The notes: a model not told the origin generated them from the letters alone. DNA of 64,000 nucleotides from Gambelia wislizenii (GCA_030847615.1 JAUMIR010000005.1:60043001-60107000); one strand, 5' to 3'; counted from the first letter of the stretch, positions 13,056-23,483 are shown. A program made the numbers and translations.

Positions 13056-13120
13056 ATTGAATTCAATACTGCTGTTTTGATTTTAAAATGTACCACTCTA
13101 AGAACAATATATTGTCTTAC

Positions 13121-13210
13121 CACTGTCTTCCACTGAGAAGTAGAAGATATCACTAGTTGCATTTTCACCTTCCCTCAAGACATAGCAGATCTTCATGTCA
13201 TCGATATCAG
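13121..13210 (-). CDS. FREM2: FREM2-type gene, exon 2 (end of last CSPG repeat region)
   Basis: This 90-nt exon is too short for simple ORF calling. The acceptor is a long pyrimidine tract ending CTCTCAG, and the donor reads CAGTG|GTAAGA. Joined to exon 1 in phase 1, the split codon becomes Ala and the frame continues as [30 protein letters not shown], directly after FTQ of exon 1. The FTQ-x-D-I-D pattern and the F-x-F-x-V-x-D ending are exactly what a CSPG repeat needs to finish, so this is the C-terminal half of the last repeat encoded so far. It contains an N-A-T glycosylation sequon. The exon is symmetric (phase 1 at both ends), so skipping it would keep the frame. Later exons (Calx-beta domains, transmembrane segment, tail in the family) are not in the window. 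Confidence 0.87.
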
Positions 13211-13764
13211 CTGAGAGGGAGAAGAAAAAGCTGCATGAGTCACTGGATCACCACAGTGATGACATCAGAAGCTTTCTCAGAGCAGTTTGAACTGTCAGGC
13301 TTCAGTCCTATGGATATTTAAATCTTATTGAATTGAGTGGGCCTTGCTTCTCAGTAGATTTGTACAGGCCTGTGCAGTAGAAAGCTATTTTTGAGGATCT
13401 GCTCGCAACTTACTAATATCCTTCACATGCTTATTTATTTTATTATTTGCTTTGGATATTTACCACCCCACTTTTCAATACAAAGTATTCTCAGAAGAAA
13501 CTCCCAGTATAAAACAATAATAAAGTTCAACACAAAATCAGAATGGAGGCCCTACTATTACTAAATTTAGTAGGACCTCCCTTCTAGTTTTGTAGTCCCC
13601 ATTCAAATCCCAATTTTTGGTGAAAGGAGGGATGCTACTACTACTACAACTTCCGATGATGATGATGATGATGCAGATTGCATTACCAAAAATGCATAAT
13701 GTGACAGTAATGAGTTGGGTTTCTAAACATCATAATCAGTAGTAGTATTCCTCCTTTCTCCAAA

Positions 13765-14440
13765 AATTGAGACTCAAGGCAGCTTAAAATTTAAAAAGAA
13801 TAATACAGCTAAAAACTTACTGAAAGTGAACATTAAAAGGGAATTAAACCATTCATAGCATTAAAACAATTTAAACCATGATAAAATATAATTAAAAATA
13901 TTTTTTAAATTACAGATAGTTCAGTTTAAAACAGCATGCTCAGCCCATTCTTTAAAATTTTTCTCTTTTAAAAGCCTGTCAGAATAATAATAAAAAAAGG
14001 GTTTGCCTGAAGACAGGACAGCAAGGAGGGAGCCATTCTGGCCTCCCTCAGAAGGGAGTTCGACTCTAGGGGCAGCCACTGAGAAGGCTCTCCAACATCC
14101 ATACCAACCATGCCTATGGCAGTGGTGGAACTGAGAGAAGGGCCTCTTCTGCAGATCTCAGGGCCCAGGCAGGGTCACACAGGGAAAGATGTAGTCTGTT
14201 AGATAGCCTGGACCTGAGGCATATAGGACTTTATAGGTCATAACTAGCAATTTGATTTGTGCACAAACACAAACTGGCAACCAGTGGAGCTGCTGTAGCC
14301 TGCCCCAGGAAATATTCTGGCTGCAGCTCTTTGTATTATCTGAAGTTTTCAAATTCTCTTCAAGGGTAGCTCCACATAGTGTTTTACAGCAGTCCAAGGC
14401 TTCATAAAGCAAGAAAAACAAAGTCCATGTGTTTTAAATC
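13765..14440 (-). mobile_element. L2-type LINE fragment in FREM2 intron 1
   Basis: The minus strand keeps LQQLHWLPVCVCAQIKLLVM and GPGYLTDYIFP, corresponding to the LHWLPV and YL-D-L-PY signatures of L2-type ORF2. An A-rich 3' region runs leftward. Many stops and frameshifts; inactive. Confidence 0.65.
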
Positions 14441-14700
14441 TGGTGGCACAGTGGTTAAATGCCAGTACTGCAGCCACAATGTTGCAAGTTCAATCCCAAG
14501 GGGTCCAGGTACACTCAGGCTTCCATCCTTTCGTAGATTGGTAAAATAAGCACCCAGCTTGTGGGGGCAATTAACTAACACACATTGGAAACTGTTTAAT
14601 GTGGTGTAGATGTGTAAAGTGCTATTGCTTAAATATTTGTAAGCCACTCTGGGAGTCTTTATGGCTGAAGAGCAGGATATAAATACCTAAATAAATCAAT
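14441..14700 (+). mobile_element. tRNA-derived SINE with L2-like tail, best head in the window
   Basis: It starts TGGTGGCACAGTGGTTAAAT (A-box like) and has GTTGCAAGTTCAATCCC (B-box like). The body is followed by the tail GTAAGCCACTCTGGGAGTC and GCAGGATATAAATACC, and ends in an (ATAAAT)-type run. The tail resembles the 3' end of the L2 copy at 57246-57802, suggesting L2-driven mobilisation. Confidence 0.75.
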
Positions 14701-14854
14701 CTATTAAGTTTTTCAAAGTGTTTATTAGCCTGTAATCCTAAACATATTTACTGAGAAGTAAACCCATTCTTCTGAATGACATTTATTTCTAAGTAAACGT
14801 GAATCAGTTCCTTGGTCCCACCATCATCACAGGGGCATTTCATGAGAACATGAG

Positions 14855-15085
14855 AGAAAAGCCTTCTCAGTGGCTGCTGCCAGACTAAAATCTCCACCTG
14901 TGGGAAGCTCAGTTGGTCCCCTCTCAATTATCTTTTTGCCATCAGGCAAAGAACTTTTAACTGGTTGTGGCAGAAGCATTTTTAATAGGGAGTGCTGAAC
15001 TTTTATCTTTTAAGTTTTAAGCATGTTTTAAAGTACAGTATTTCTAAATTCATTTTAAGAGGATTGTTTAAGACATGGTCAAAGC
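14855..15085 (+). mobile_element. L2-type LINE fragment, degenerate
   Basis: AAGCCTTCTCAGTGGCTGCT and GCAAAGAACTTTTAACTGG correspond to the KAFSAVA-type and FK-LL-FL segments at the end of L2-type ORF2. T-rich 3' sequence follows. No intact frame. Confidence 0.45.
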
Positions 15086-15100
15086 AGGGTTGTAACTCAT

Positions 15101-15204
15101 GCAGCCCTCCAGATGTTGTTAGACTGAAGCTCCCAGCATTCATCACCATTGACTAAGTTGGCTAGGGCTGCTGGGAGTTGCAGTTAAACAACATCTGGAA
15201 GGTC
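15101..15204. mobile_element. Short palindromic MITE, 'CTCCAGATGTTGTT' family
   Basis: The arms CTCCAGATGTTGTTAGACTG and AACAACATCTGGAAG are inverted copies around AGCTCCCAGCATTC and GGGCTGCTGGGAGTTG. Similar elements are at 15496, 23304 and 23976, with a half copy at 47998. Confidence 0.6.
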
Positions 15205-15495
15205 ATATGATCCTCACTCTTGCCCTGAGACTGCCTAGAGCTGATAACATGAAACATCATGTTTGAAATTATTTAACCATGGTTAAAAGCAGCAGCAGAG
15301 GTTGAATCCACTTGAACCACTCTCTTCCAACATGGTTCTTAAGCAAGAACAAGGCTTACATTTGTATCATCCTTAACCATGGCTAATGTTAACCAGACTT
15401 CAAAGTTGATCAGAATGTGGAATCATGTTTTCAAGAGCAAAGCCAGGAGAACAGAAAACAGCATGCCCAGGTTAGTGTAAAGGTAACAAACCTTT

Positions 15496-15595
15496 GGTCC
15501 TCCAGATGTTTTGGGCTTCAATTCCCAAAAGCCTTAGCCAGGATGGCCAATGCCGGGGCATTATGGGAGTGGCAACACAAAATATGTGGAGGGCA
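15496..15595. mobile_element. Short palindromic MITE, second copy in intron 1
   Basis: TCCTCCAGATGTTTTGGGCT at the left pairs with CAAAATATGTGGAGGG at the right. The inner arms AATTCCCAAAAGCC and GGCATTATGGGAGTGG are partly complementary. More diverged than 15101-15204. Confidence 0.5.
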
Positions 15596-15653
15596 AATTG
15601 TCCTCCACCTGTGGTGTAAAGCATGAACATATTATTTATGTGTCCTCTGACTA

Positions 15654-15925
15654 TACAGGTTGAGTCTCCCTTATCCGAAATGCTTGGGACCAGAGGTATT
15701 TTGGATTTTGGAATATACATAATGAGATAAACAAGAAATTCATTTATGTTTCATATACACCTTATTTGCATAGCCTGAAGATAATTTTATACACAGTATG
15801 TTTAACAATTGTGTGCATGAAACAAAGTTTGTGTAAAATGCTGAACCATCAGAAAGCAAAGGTGTCACTCATGCGGACTATTTTGGAGTATTTCAGAATT
15901 CCGGATAAGACAGACTCAACCTGTA
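15654..15925. mobile_element. Tigger-like MITE with TA duplication (CAGGTTGAG family)
   Basis: TA, then CAGGTTGAGTCTCCCTTATC, 268 bp in all, then GATAAGACAGACTCAACCTG, then TA. The inverted repeats match over about 22 bp with few mismatches. Internal text (GAAATTCATTTATGTTTCAT, GAACCATCAGAAAGCAAAGG) closely recalls a Tigger-type repeat known from mammals. That comparison is from memory and needs a search. Confidence 0.8.
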
Positions 15926-16211
15926 ACTAAGAACCATAGCTTAGGGTGAGTAAAGTTCAGTCTTCAGCACTTATTTTGTAACATTTCTAACCCTCTTAGC
16001 ATTTCACAAGTACTCCTATATATTCTGTGACTACAGACCAAGGACCAGTTATCCCACAATGGACTGGCTTCTGTGCAACTGTCATAGAGTAAATGACTAC
16101 TGGTAAGGAATCTATATGGTGCCAAGATTATAAAATAAACAAATTTCTGTTTACTTGAAATTAAATATCTAATGGTATCAGTAAATAAGACAGAAACCCA
16201 TTAGCACTAAC

Positions 16212-19200
16212 CTTGTGTGAAAGCTTTAACACTTCCGTTTCCTAGGGCGGTATTAATAAGAAGCCCATGCCTTGGCTCATCTGTGATCTTGATCTTCAAC
16301 AGTTTGTGTGGACTATCTCTGTCTTCTGCCTTCAAATACTTGCTGGTAATTAGGAACCCTAGGTGTCCTGTTGAAATACTCCTCAGGGTCGAGGCACCCT
16401 TATTCACTACTATCTGTGGCACACCGTTGTCCAAGGAATTGATCTGGATCTTCATTGTCTGTGGATGATGTGTTTCAAGGATAGTATCAGGAAAAACATA
16501 GAAGTCTGAATGTGTTCCATCAGTGACAGTGAAAGAGAAGCTGTCTTGACTGGTTTCTGTGCCATCGTGCCTATAGTTGATCATGTTCTCATTCAGGTCT
16601 TGCTTAGTAAAACTGGTCACAGAGTAACTGTTATTGTAAATAATCTGGCCATGCACTGGGACTTGGGTTATTATGAAATGGAGGAGATGGTCAGGTGTGT
16701 CCCGATCCTCAACATTCAGCTCAAATGGGGTGATCAGTTTGGTTTCCCCTTCCTGAACTGTCAGGTCATGGATGGTCAGAATTGGCTTTTTATTGTCCAC
16801 ATCAGTAATGGATACCCTGAAAGTACGGAAGACTGGATTATAGCCATCTGTCACTTCAAACTCAAAACTATCCATCTTCACCTCATCCTCTGCAGTGTGG
16901 ATGTAATAAATCTTGTTTCCAGCTAGCTGAAGCTGAGTGAAAGTAGTGACAGAAACTCCAGGGCGGTCAGAGTTCTCCAAATGACCTCTGCTTGGGGCTC
17001 GAGTAATACTGAACTGGAGAAGCTCATCTGGGCTGTTAATGTCACTTGTGCTCAGCAGGTCAGTAGTGAGGGTCACTTTTCCACCTTCTTTTAGAGTCAC
17101 TCCTTTATTGATCACCTCAGGAAAGACCATATCAATGCCACTAATGGTAATGTAGAAATACCTGTCTATCAAAGGATTCATGCCATCAGTGACATCAAAT
17201 TTAACCAAGTCACGGACTCCCTGCCGGCCTGTGTGAATATAACGGATACAACCCTGGTCTATGTCATTCTGTGTGAAATTCATGCCCAGTGTGATATTGC
17301 CTAACACTTCTCCTTCTTTGTTCATGCGCTGCAGAAGGCCATGCCTGGGTACCAAACGAATAATATACATGAGTGTCTTGTCTTCTGAATCTATATCAGT
17401 AGCCTTGAGTTCCCGGTTAGTGATAATTTTGGACTCACCTATTTCCACATCTAATCCATCATTGATAGACAATCTAGGTGTTTCATCATCCACCAAAATA
17501 ACCATAATTAAAACTTCTTGCTCCACTATGTGCAGGCCATCAGTCAACTGGATTCTGAAAGTATCCTCTTTAGTTTCTGAGTCATCATGCTCATATACAA
17601 TGCTAGAGGCTTCCCGGATTTCTTCCAGAGTGAAATTGCGTACTGACACTGTGCCAGTAGGTAGCTGGTTAACAATCTGCCCATGTTTGGGAGGCACAGT
17701 TATGAAGAAGCGCAACTCATCTGGGGGAATATCAGCATCAGCACCATTGAGAATAGGAGTATCAATCACCAAGCTCATCCCCTCTAGCACCACAAACTCA
17801 CGTACATATAGATCTGGTTTCTCATCATTGGTTGGGATAATGACAATGGGAAAGAACTGGTGTGGTGAGAAGTTGATGCCATCAGAACAGTGGAAAGTGA
17901 ATCTATCTTCTACAGGTTCTACCCCTTTATGGATGCTTTGCACATAGTAGATGTGCCCAAGACGAACATCTTTGATGGAAAATGCACTGATGGCAGTCCC
18001 AACCCTGGATTTTTCAGACCCTGGGGCTGGAGAGATATTCTCTAGGTACCCAGAAGTAGACTGTACTACAATGGTACACAAGATGTCATCCCTGGGAGTA
18101 TCTACATCCTCTACATCCAGTAAATTTAAGTTTAGCACATTTTTCCCTCCCTCATAAACAGTAAATGGTTCTTCCCCCACCATAACCTCAGGAGCAATGT
18201 TGTCCACTGGCAAAACAGTCACAGTTACACGCACCCCTTCCACAGTGCTGCCTCCCACCACCCACTCACTGGAGAGATCCGAGATAGTAAGATTAAAGGA
18301 ATCAGACAGCTTTTTCAAACCAATCTCACCACCATTGTGAGCATAAACGACTGTTCCACTAATCAGGTCTTGCTGGGTGAACCTCTTAGAGGGTACCCCA
18401 TCCACTAAGATATCACCCAACTTGGGGGGATCCTCCACAATAAAAGTCAATGCCAGTTCATCAGTATCCTCATCTGTCCCCTGAATAAGAGAAGTTGTTA
18501 TTTCAGTGGCACTATTTTCTAGCACATCAATAAAGGCCCCCAAAAGTCCATTACTGCCAGGGATGGTGATGCTGGGTCGTTCATCATCCACTGGCTGAAC
18601 AGCAATCTTAACAATGATTGGAACTTGATGGACCCCATCACTCACTTCCAACTGGAAAGAATCACTTGTGAATTCATCACCACTATGCTGGTAGGATATG
18701 CGACCATTAGCAATGTCATCTAACAAGAAAGATTCGCCTTGCACCATCACACCTTCCTCCAAGTAGCGCAGTTGGCCATGCTGCGGCGCCTCCATTAAGG
18801 TGAAGACAATCCGGTCAGTGTCTGTATCCTTATCTGTGGCATCTAGCTGACTGCTGGTGAGAAGGAAGCTACCCCCTTCAAACACAGTAAAGCCAGCATT
18901 AGTGATCTGTGGGGGCTGATTATCCACTGGTTGCAGGAAGAAAGTGAAGGTGCCTAGAGCAGAATTGCCTGATGTGTCTTCCACGCTATAAGTGAACTGC
19001 ACCACTCTTGGGGTGATGCCAAGCTCCTGGTCTGGTGGCTTATAGGCCACCTTATGATGATTTATTTGTGCCTGAGTGAAGTGTGTAATGGCCACCAAAG
19101 GATTGTCAGTCAACACAATCTCTCCAGCCAGCACGGGGTGGTTTTCATCAGTGTCAGTTGGTGGTGTGAGCACAGTGTATCTCAGCTCCCTGTCATCTGT

Positions 19201-21471
19201 ATCCAAATCAGTGTAACGCAGATAGCGTTTCCTGAAGTGGGTGATCTGATACTCAAGGACTGTCATCTGTAAGGTGGAACCTGGGTACAGTTCTGGGGGT
19301 AGATTATCTACTGGCTGGATCTTGACGATGAACACCTGCTCTCCAGACTGATTTGGAGGGTCATTATCATCCTGGAGATAGAATGTGAACTGGTCCATCA
19401 CTAGGTTAGTGCTATGAGGCCCTGTGTGCCTGTAGAACAACTTCCCATCCAAGATATCCTGTTGCAGCCACTCAGTCACCTCCTTCTCATATACACCTTC
19501 ACTCTCCAGGAAGTGCCAGGTGGACGAAGCAGCAAGATCTCCCTCCATATGCTCCCCTTTCTCATAAGAGGATGGGATCTCTGCTTGTCTCAGCAAAAGC
19601 ACACCAAGACGTCGATAGCTTGATGTATCTGGAGAGTTTTCAGGCTCTTTGAGTACAAATCGAATGGTTGCATCATCAGAGTCTATGTCTGTAGCACTGA
19701 GGACAAAAGGGGAGATCTGGACCACCTGATGCTCACTTAGGACCAAGCCAGTGTTGGCATTGAGGAGAGGTGGCTGATCATCCTCAGGGGCTATAGTGAT
19801 TGGATAAAGAAACTCCACCTGGTGTTGCCCATCTCCCATCCGGAAGACAATGTTATCACTATAACTGTGCTCGCTGCCATCGTGCTGGTAAATTACCCGT
19901 CCAGCTTCCAGCTCTGCTGGGGTAAAATACTGTCGACCAGGTGATGCACCCAAAACCTGGAGCTCACCATGTTTTAGACCCCTTGTAACCCACACCTTTA
20001 CATCATCCAGGTTGTCCTCGTCACTGATTTCAAGATTGCCTGAAAGGGGCCTTGACTGGCCTTCAAAAAGCATCATCTGGGGACCTGCAACCCGGTTAAA
20101 GATGGCCACTGGTGCCAACGTGTTCATGGGTTTCACCACCACCATGAAGGCAAACGGCTCTGAGGAGGCCCCCTCAGGATCCAACACTTCCATCTCCAGC
20201 TGGAAGAGCCGCTCCTGGTCAGAGTCCACGGTGGGGGGCTGGTAGGCAATCTTCAGCTCCCTCACCTCTCGCTGGGTGAAGGACGTGAGCGGCCGGCTGG
20301 GGTCGTCGGTGCTGATTAAGTATCCCCGAAGACGAGGATCCTCTGCCCTCGTCCCGTCCTGCCCGCCTGCGCCGGGCCAGGGCGAGGTGAGGTTGAACAG
20401 CAGCAGGTCCGAAGGGCTTTCTAGATCCTCGGCGGCCAGCATGTCGGGGGTGATGGCGGTGAGGACAAACTGGTCCACCTCCATCATGAGCAGAGCCACA
20501 AAGCTGGGCTTGGGCGGGGTGTTCTCGGCCCCTTCGCGGATGCGCACCACCACCTGGAAGTACTCCTGCTCGCCTTGGCTCTCCAGGGAGGAGGGCTCGC
20601 CGTCCTCGGGGCCCACCTCGACGCGCATGGGGATGTAGTCGCGGTTGGGCGAGGGCGCGGCGCCGGTGTGCTGGTAGCGGATGCCGTCGTCGAGGAAGCG
20701 GGCGCAGTCGTTGCTGTAGCCCGGCGGCAGGGGGCGCCCGTCGGCGTCGAGCAGGCGCCCGTAGGCGGGCAGGTGGTTGCCGCTGCCCGGCGGGTGAGGC
20801 AAGGCGGTGAGGCGGCAGCGGAGGCGGGCGCCCTCCCCTCCTCCGGCCTCGTCGAAGGCCAGCACCCGGGCGTCCAGCGGCGGGCTGAGGCCGCGCAGTT
20901 TCTCCACCACGAGGGGCAGGTTGCGGCGGAGGAGGCGCAGCTGCTGGGCCAGCACCTCGACCTCGAGGGTGAAGGGGGCCACCAGGGTCCGGCTGGGCGA
21001 GTCGTAGCGGAGCTGCAGGCTGAGGCGGTCCCGGCCGGGGCTCCGCGCGCCGTAGTGGGTGTAGCTCACCTCGCCGGGGCCGAAGGCGCACGGGAAGCGC
21101 TTGGGGGCCAGGGCGCCGGGGCGGTGAGGGGCGGGCGGGGGGCCGCTCTCCAGCACCCTCACCGCGCACTTGTCGCCGGGCTGCACGCGGAGCACCAGGT
21201 CCCGCGACGGGTCGAGCCAGACGGAGCGGCCGAAGGGCACCCGCAGCCCCCGGTTGGCCACTAGGATCGCCGAGGCGCCGCCGTCGCCAATGCTGCTGCT
21301 GCTGCTGTCCAGAGCGCCGGGCTGGGGTATGGCTGGGCGGAGGCGGAGAAGCGACGGCTCCTCGGCGGGCTCCGGTTGCCCTTGGCTGGCCGGGGGCGCC
21401 GTCAGGCTGCAGAGGAAGGGAAGCAGCGCCCCGACGAGCAGCGCTCGGGCCATGCCGCCGCCTCCGCTCAT
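16212..21471 (-). CDS. FREM2: FREM2-type extracellular matrix protein, exon 1 (N-terminus and CSPG repeat array)
   Basis: One open frame of 5260 nt (1753 codons plus one base) encodes a secreted, repeat-rich protein. The hydrophobic stretch [18 protein letters not shown] near residues 8-25 is a signal peptide. A conserved N-terminal block follows ([20 protein letters not shown], about residues 67-86). A tandem series of CSPG/NG2-type repeats then runs to the exon end, recognisable by recurring cores such as [20 protein letters not shown] and [20 protein letters not shown]. Many N-glycosylation sequons are visible (FNLTIS, GNITLG, NNSYS). Known family role: FREM2 forms the Fraser complex with FRAS1 and FREM1 in epithelial basement membranes, and its loss causes Fraser syndrome/cryptophthalmos. 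A very large first exon is typical of FREM2. The exon ends CACAAG|GTTAGT, phase 1. Start: I use the ATG at 21471. The ATG six codons on (21453) has the better Kozak context and sits directly before the signal peptide, so it may be the real start. FREM3 is the main alternative identity. Confidence 0.88.
21291..21308 (-). repeat. FREM2: CTG/CAG trinucleotide tract coding for polyserine
   Basis: A (TGC)n run on the plus strand is read as consecutive AGC serine codons in FREM2 exon 1 (D-S-S-S-S-S-I), just after the signal peptide region. The tract is short and in frame, and its length could vary between individuals. Confidence 0.7.
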
Positions 21472-21640
21472 ACCTCGCTCGCTCTCAGCCGGAGTACCGG
21501 CGGGCTTTGAGACCCGGGGCGGCTGGGGCGGGGGGCGTCGGCGGCAAGGTGGACCCCGGGCCCGGGCGGCGCTGGCGCTTCTGTGGAGCCGGGCGCGCGT
21601 TCTGGGCTCCGGCCGCCGCCCGCTGCAGGTAGTGGAGCAG

Positions 21641-21662
21641 AGGGGAGGGGAGGGGAGGGGGG
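21641..21662 (+). promoter_or_regulatory. G-quadruplex-type G-run tract in FREM2 5' UTR/promoter
   Basis: Four or more G4 runs separated by single A residues (AGGGG repeated, ending in a longer G run) lie about 170-190 bp upstream of the FREM2 start codon. The G strand is the template strand of FREM2, so the transcript, if it includes this region, would be C-rich. The sequence fits the canonical G4 pattern with one-base loops; folding is an inference. Confidence 0.6.
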
Positions 21663-22090
21663 AGTTGTTGGCAGAGCCTCGCGCCGCCCAGGCGCCCCCT
21701 CGCCGCCCCCTCCTCCTCCTCCTCCGCGGCCCACCCAGGAACCCAGGAGGACCTTCCCAGGCGGCGAGCCCAACCCCCGCCCCCGAGGCCGCCAGCAGCC
21801 CCCTCCCCCCAAGGCCAGGGAGGCCGGAGGGAGCGCCAGGCGCCGGTGGGTGCCCGGCCGCCTCTTCGGACCCTCTTTTCGCTCCCCGGGAGGCTGTTTC
21901 TGGCGACTGGGAAACGGGACAAAGACCCCCTCCTTGCCCGGTATGGCACCCGGTTGGCAGACCTCGCTGCCTCCAGGGTGGGCCCTTCTCTCTCCCCCCA
22001 CCCACCCACCGCCCGGTCGCCTTTCATTGACGGTACTGCTTCCCTTTCCCAAACTTCGGGGCGGGGGGCGGGTAGCACAAGCCCTGGCGG

Positions 22091-22110
22091 GGTCCCGCAG
22101 GTAAGATAGG
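22091..22110 (+). promoter_or_regulatory. Strong plus-strand splice donor at CpG island edge (possible divergent transcript)
   Basis: The plus strand reads CCCGCAG|GTAAGATAGG with the exon side ending at 22100. This is a near-perfect donor placed exactly where the CpG island ends, pointing away from FREM2. CpG-island promoters often make divergent noncoding RNAs. No acceptor or second exon could be identified, so the transcript is only a suggestion. Confidence 0.3.
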
Positions 22111-22334
22111 AAAGGTAACCCTTAATTATGATTATTAGTTTCTCTTTCTGGGTCGGCTCCTGCCAACAAAGGGGAACTCCAGTAAAAAGTTTCTTTTAAA
22201 AAAGAAAGCGGTGTAGGGTGTGTGCCAGGAGAGGTTTCAGTAGAAAGAGAAGGATTTCCCAAGCTTGGTCTGCAGCAGCCAAAAAGGCACAGACTATTGT
22301 ATGGCACCTGAGAAAGGTGGAAGTGCTGTTGAAG

Positions 22335-22540
22335 TCTCCTTGGTGGAGGTGGTGTTACACACACTGGCTTATGGAGACCCTGGGCAAAATTTATTCAGAG
22401 GAGGTTTGTCATTGCCCCCCCTCCCCTTAGGCTGAGAAAATATGACTTGCAAAAGGTCACCCACTGAGTTTCCATGGTCAAGATTTGAACCTTAGTCCCC
22501 ACAAATCCTAGTCCAAACACAAACAACTGCACCATGGTGA
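22335..22540 (-). mobile_element. tRNA-derived SINE, (ACA)-tail type, truncated
   Basis: In inverted orientation, TGACTTGCAAAAGGTCACCC, TTTCCATGGTCAAGATTTGA and CTAGTCCAAACACAAACAAC match the body and B-box region of the better copy at 27221. It sits about 230 bp outside the FREM2 CpG island. Confidence 0.6.
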
Positions 22541-22545
22541 CTCTA

Positions 22546-23300
22546 GTAAAGTCTTTGAGTGCAATAATACCATACATATCTACTCACTAGTGAGTTCTGC
22601 TGTCTAGGATCCTAGCCTTAAGATGTCCTGCAGCTCTTTGCCAGGATAAACGAAAGGATCCATTTATTCTCTAGAAAAAGAAAGAGTGGGACTTGGGATA
22701 ATTTCACACTTGCGTTGATGTAATTGCTTTAAAGCAAAGACCAGCTAATTTGATGTATGGTTCTCTAAGGCTGCTATCCTATGCATGCTGTCCTGGGAGT
22801 AAGTACTGTTGAACTTTGTGGAGATTACTTCCAAGTAAAGAGACTCCAGATTGTACTGTCTTAATGCTTTCACCTTCCATAGGCTACAGATTTTCGGAAA
22901 TTGGATAAGCACAAAGCATTATAATATAGTGTATCAATATTCTTGGTGCTGTGTATTGTGGAGGCCACATAGACATCCAGTCTGGAGCATTTGTGCCCAC
23001 ATTACCCTGACTTTGCTGCTGCAGATTTAAACTCCATTACATTACCTCTCCTGCCCCTAGTCACTGCTTCTCTTCCATTGCCCATAGCTCTGCTGGAGAA
23101 CCACATTTCATCTCCCATTGTAATATTTTCCAAAAGCACAGTTGCCTGCTTTCCATGAAGCACAGTTGCCTGCTTCATATGAGAAATCTTGTCATGACCA
23201 TGCAAGTCAGTCTTGTGATTTAAAAATAAACGTGGTTTAATTCTTGATTATCTTAGATCATGTTTCAGCACAATCTGTATCTGTCCTAGGGATGGGCAAA
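22546..23300. other. Upstream intergenic stretch, no feature recognised
   Basis: AT-rich, with no gene or clear repeat. Being within about 1.2 kb of the promoter it could contain proximal regulatory sites, but no specific site can be supported. Confidence 0.35.
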
Positions 23301-23303
23301 ACA

Positions 23304-23408
23304 TGGTCCTCCAGATGTTGTTAGAAAGCATCTCCCAGCATTCCTCATCATTACCTATGCTGGCTAGGGCTGGTGGGAGTTGTACTCCAACAATATGTGG
23401 ATGACCAC
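23304..23408. mobile_element. Short palindromic MITE, CCAGATGTTG family
   Basis: GGTCCTCCAGATGTTGTTAG at the left pairs with CCAACAATATGTGGATGACC at the right. The centre TCTCCCAGCATTCC pairs with GGTGGGAGTTG. Confidence 0.6.
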
Positions 23409-23483
23409 GCTTTTCCTATTACTGTTCTACTCAGAACGAAGACTCATTGAATTTAATCAGTCTTTTTTCCAAATAAGCATGTT

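Larger units (their letters stand above)
1..13120 (-). other. FREM2: FREM2 intron 2, incomplete at left edge
   Basis: The donor GTAAGA at 13120-13115 opens an intron that runs to the left edge (at least 13.1 kb). I looked on the minus strand for the next expected FREM2 segment (the stretch before the first Calx-beta domain) and did not find it. Repeats are listed separately. The stretches 1160-2480, 4030-5240, 6880-8380 and 8630-12820 are AT-rich and hold only faint or no recognisable elements. Confidence 0.7.
13211..16211 (-). other. FREM2: FREM2 intron 1
   Basis: The intron is 3001 bp, bounded by GTTAGT on the exon 1 side and CTCTCAG on the exon 2 side. It is almost wholly built of repeats: an L2-type LINE fragment, a tRNA-derived SINE, a second LINE fragment, two copies of a palindromic MITE and a TA-flanked Tigger-like MITE. 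I see no further exon between exons 1 and 2. Confidence 0.85.
20220..22110 (-). promoter_or_regulatory. FREM2: CpG island with FREM2 5' UTR and presumed promoter
   Basis: GC and CpG content rise sharply from about 20220 and fall abruptly after about 22110, while flanking DNA is AT-rich. The island covers the first 1.2 kb of coding sequence, the 5' UTR and the likely TATA-less promoter. GC boxes are visible near 22058-22072 (GGGGCGGGGGGCGGG). No clear TATA box was seen on the minus strand. The transcription start cannot be fixed from sequence; it should lie between 21472 and about 22110. Several long ORFs in this island on both strands are GC-driven shadows. Confidence 0.75.

Noticed and set aside
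20219..21169. A 316-residue minus-strand ORF and a 229-residue plus-strand ORF overlapping FREM2 exon 1
   Set aside because: Arg/Pro/Gly/Ala-rich shadow frames of the CpG-rich coding region. The third frame encodes the recognisable FREM2 protein.
21465..21480. Minus-strand GAG|GTATGAG overlapping the start codon as a splice donor
   Set aside because: It matches a donor loosely, but splicing there would remove the start codon and signal peptide. No supporting acceptor was found.
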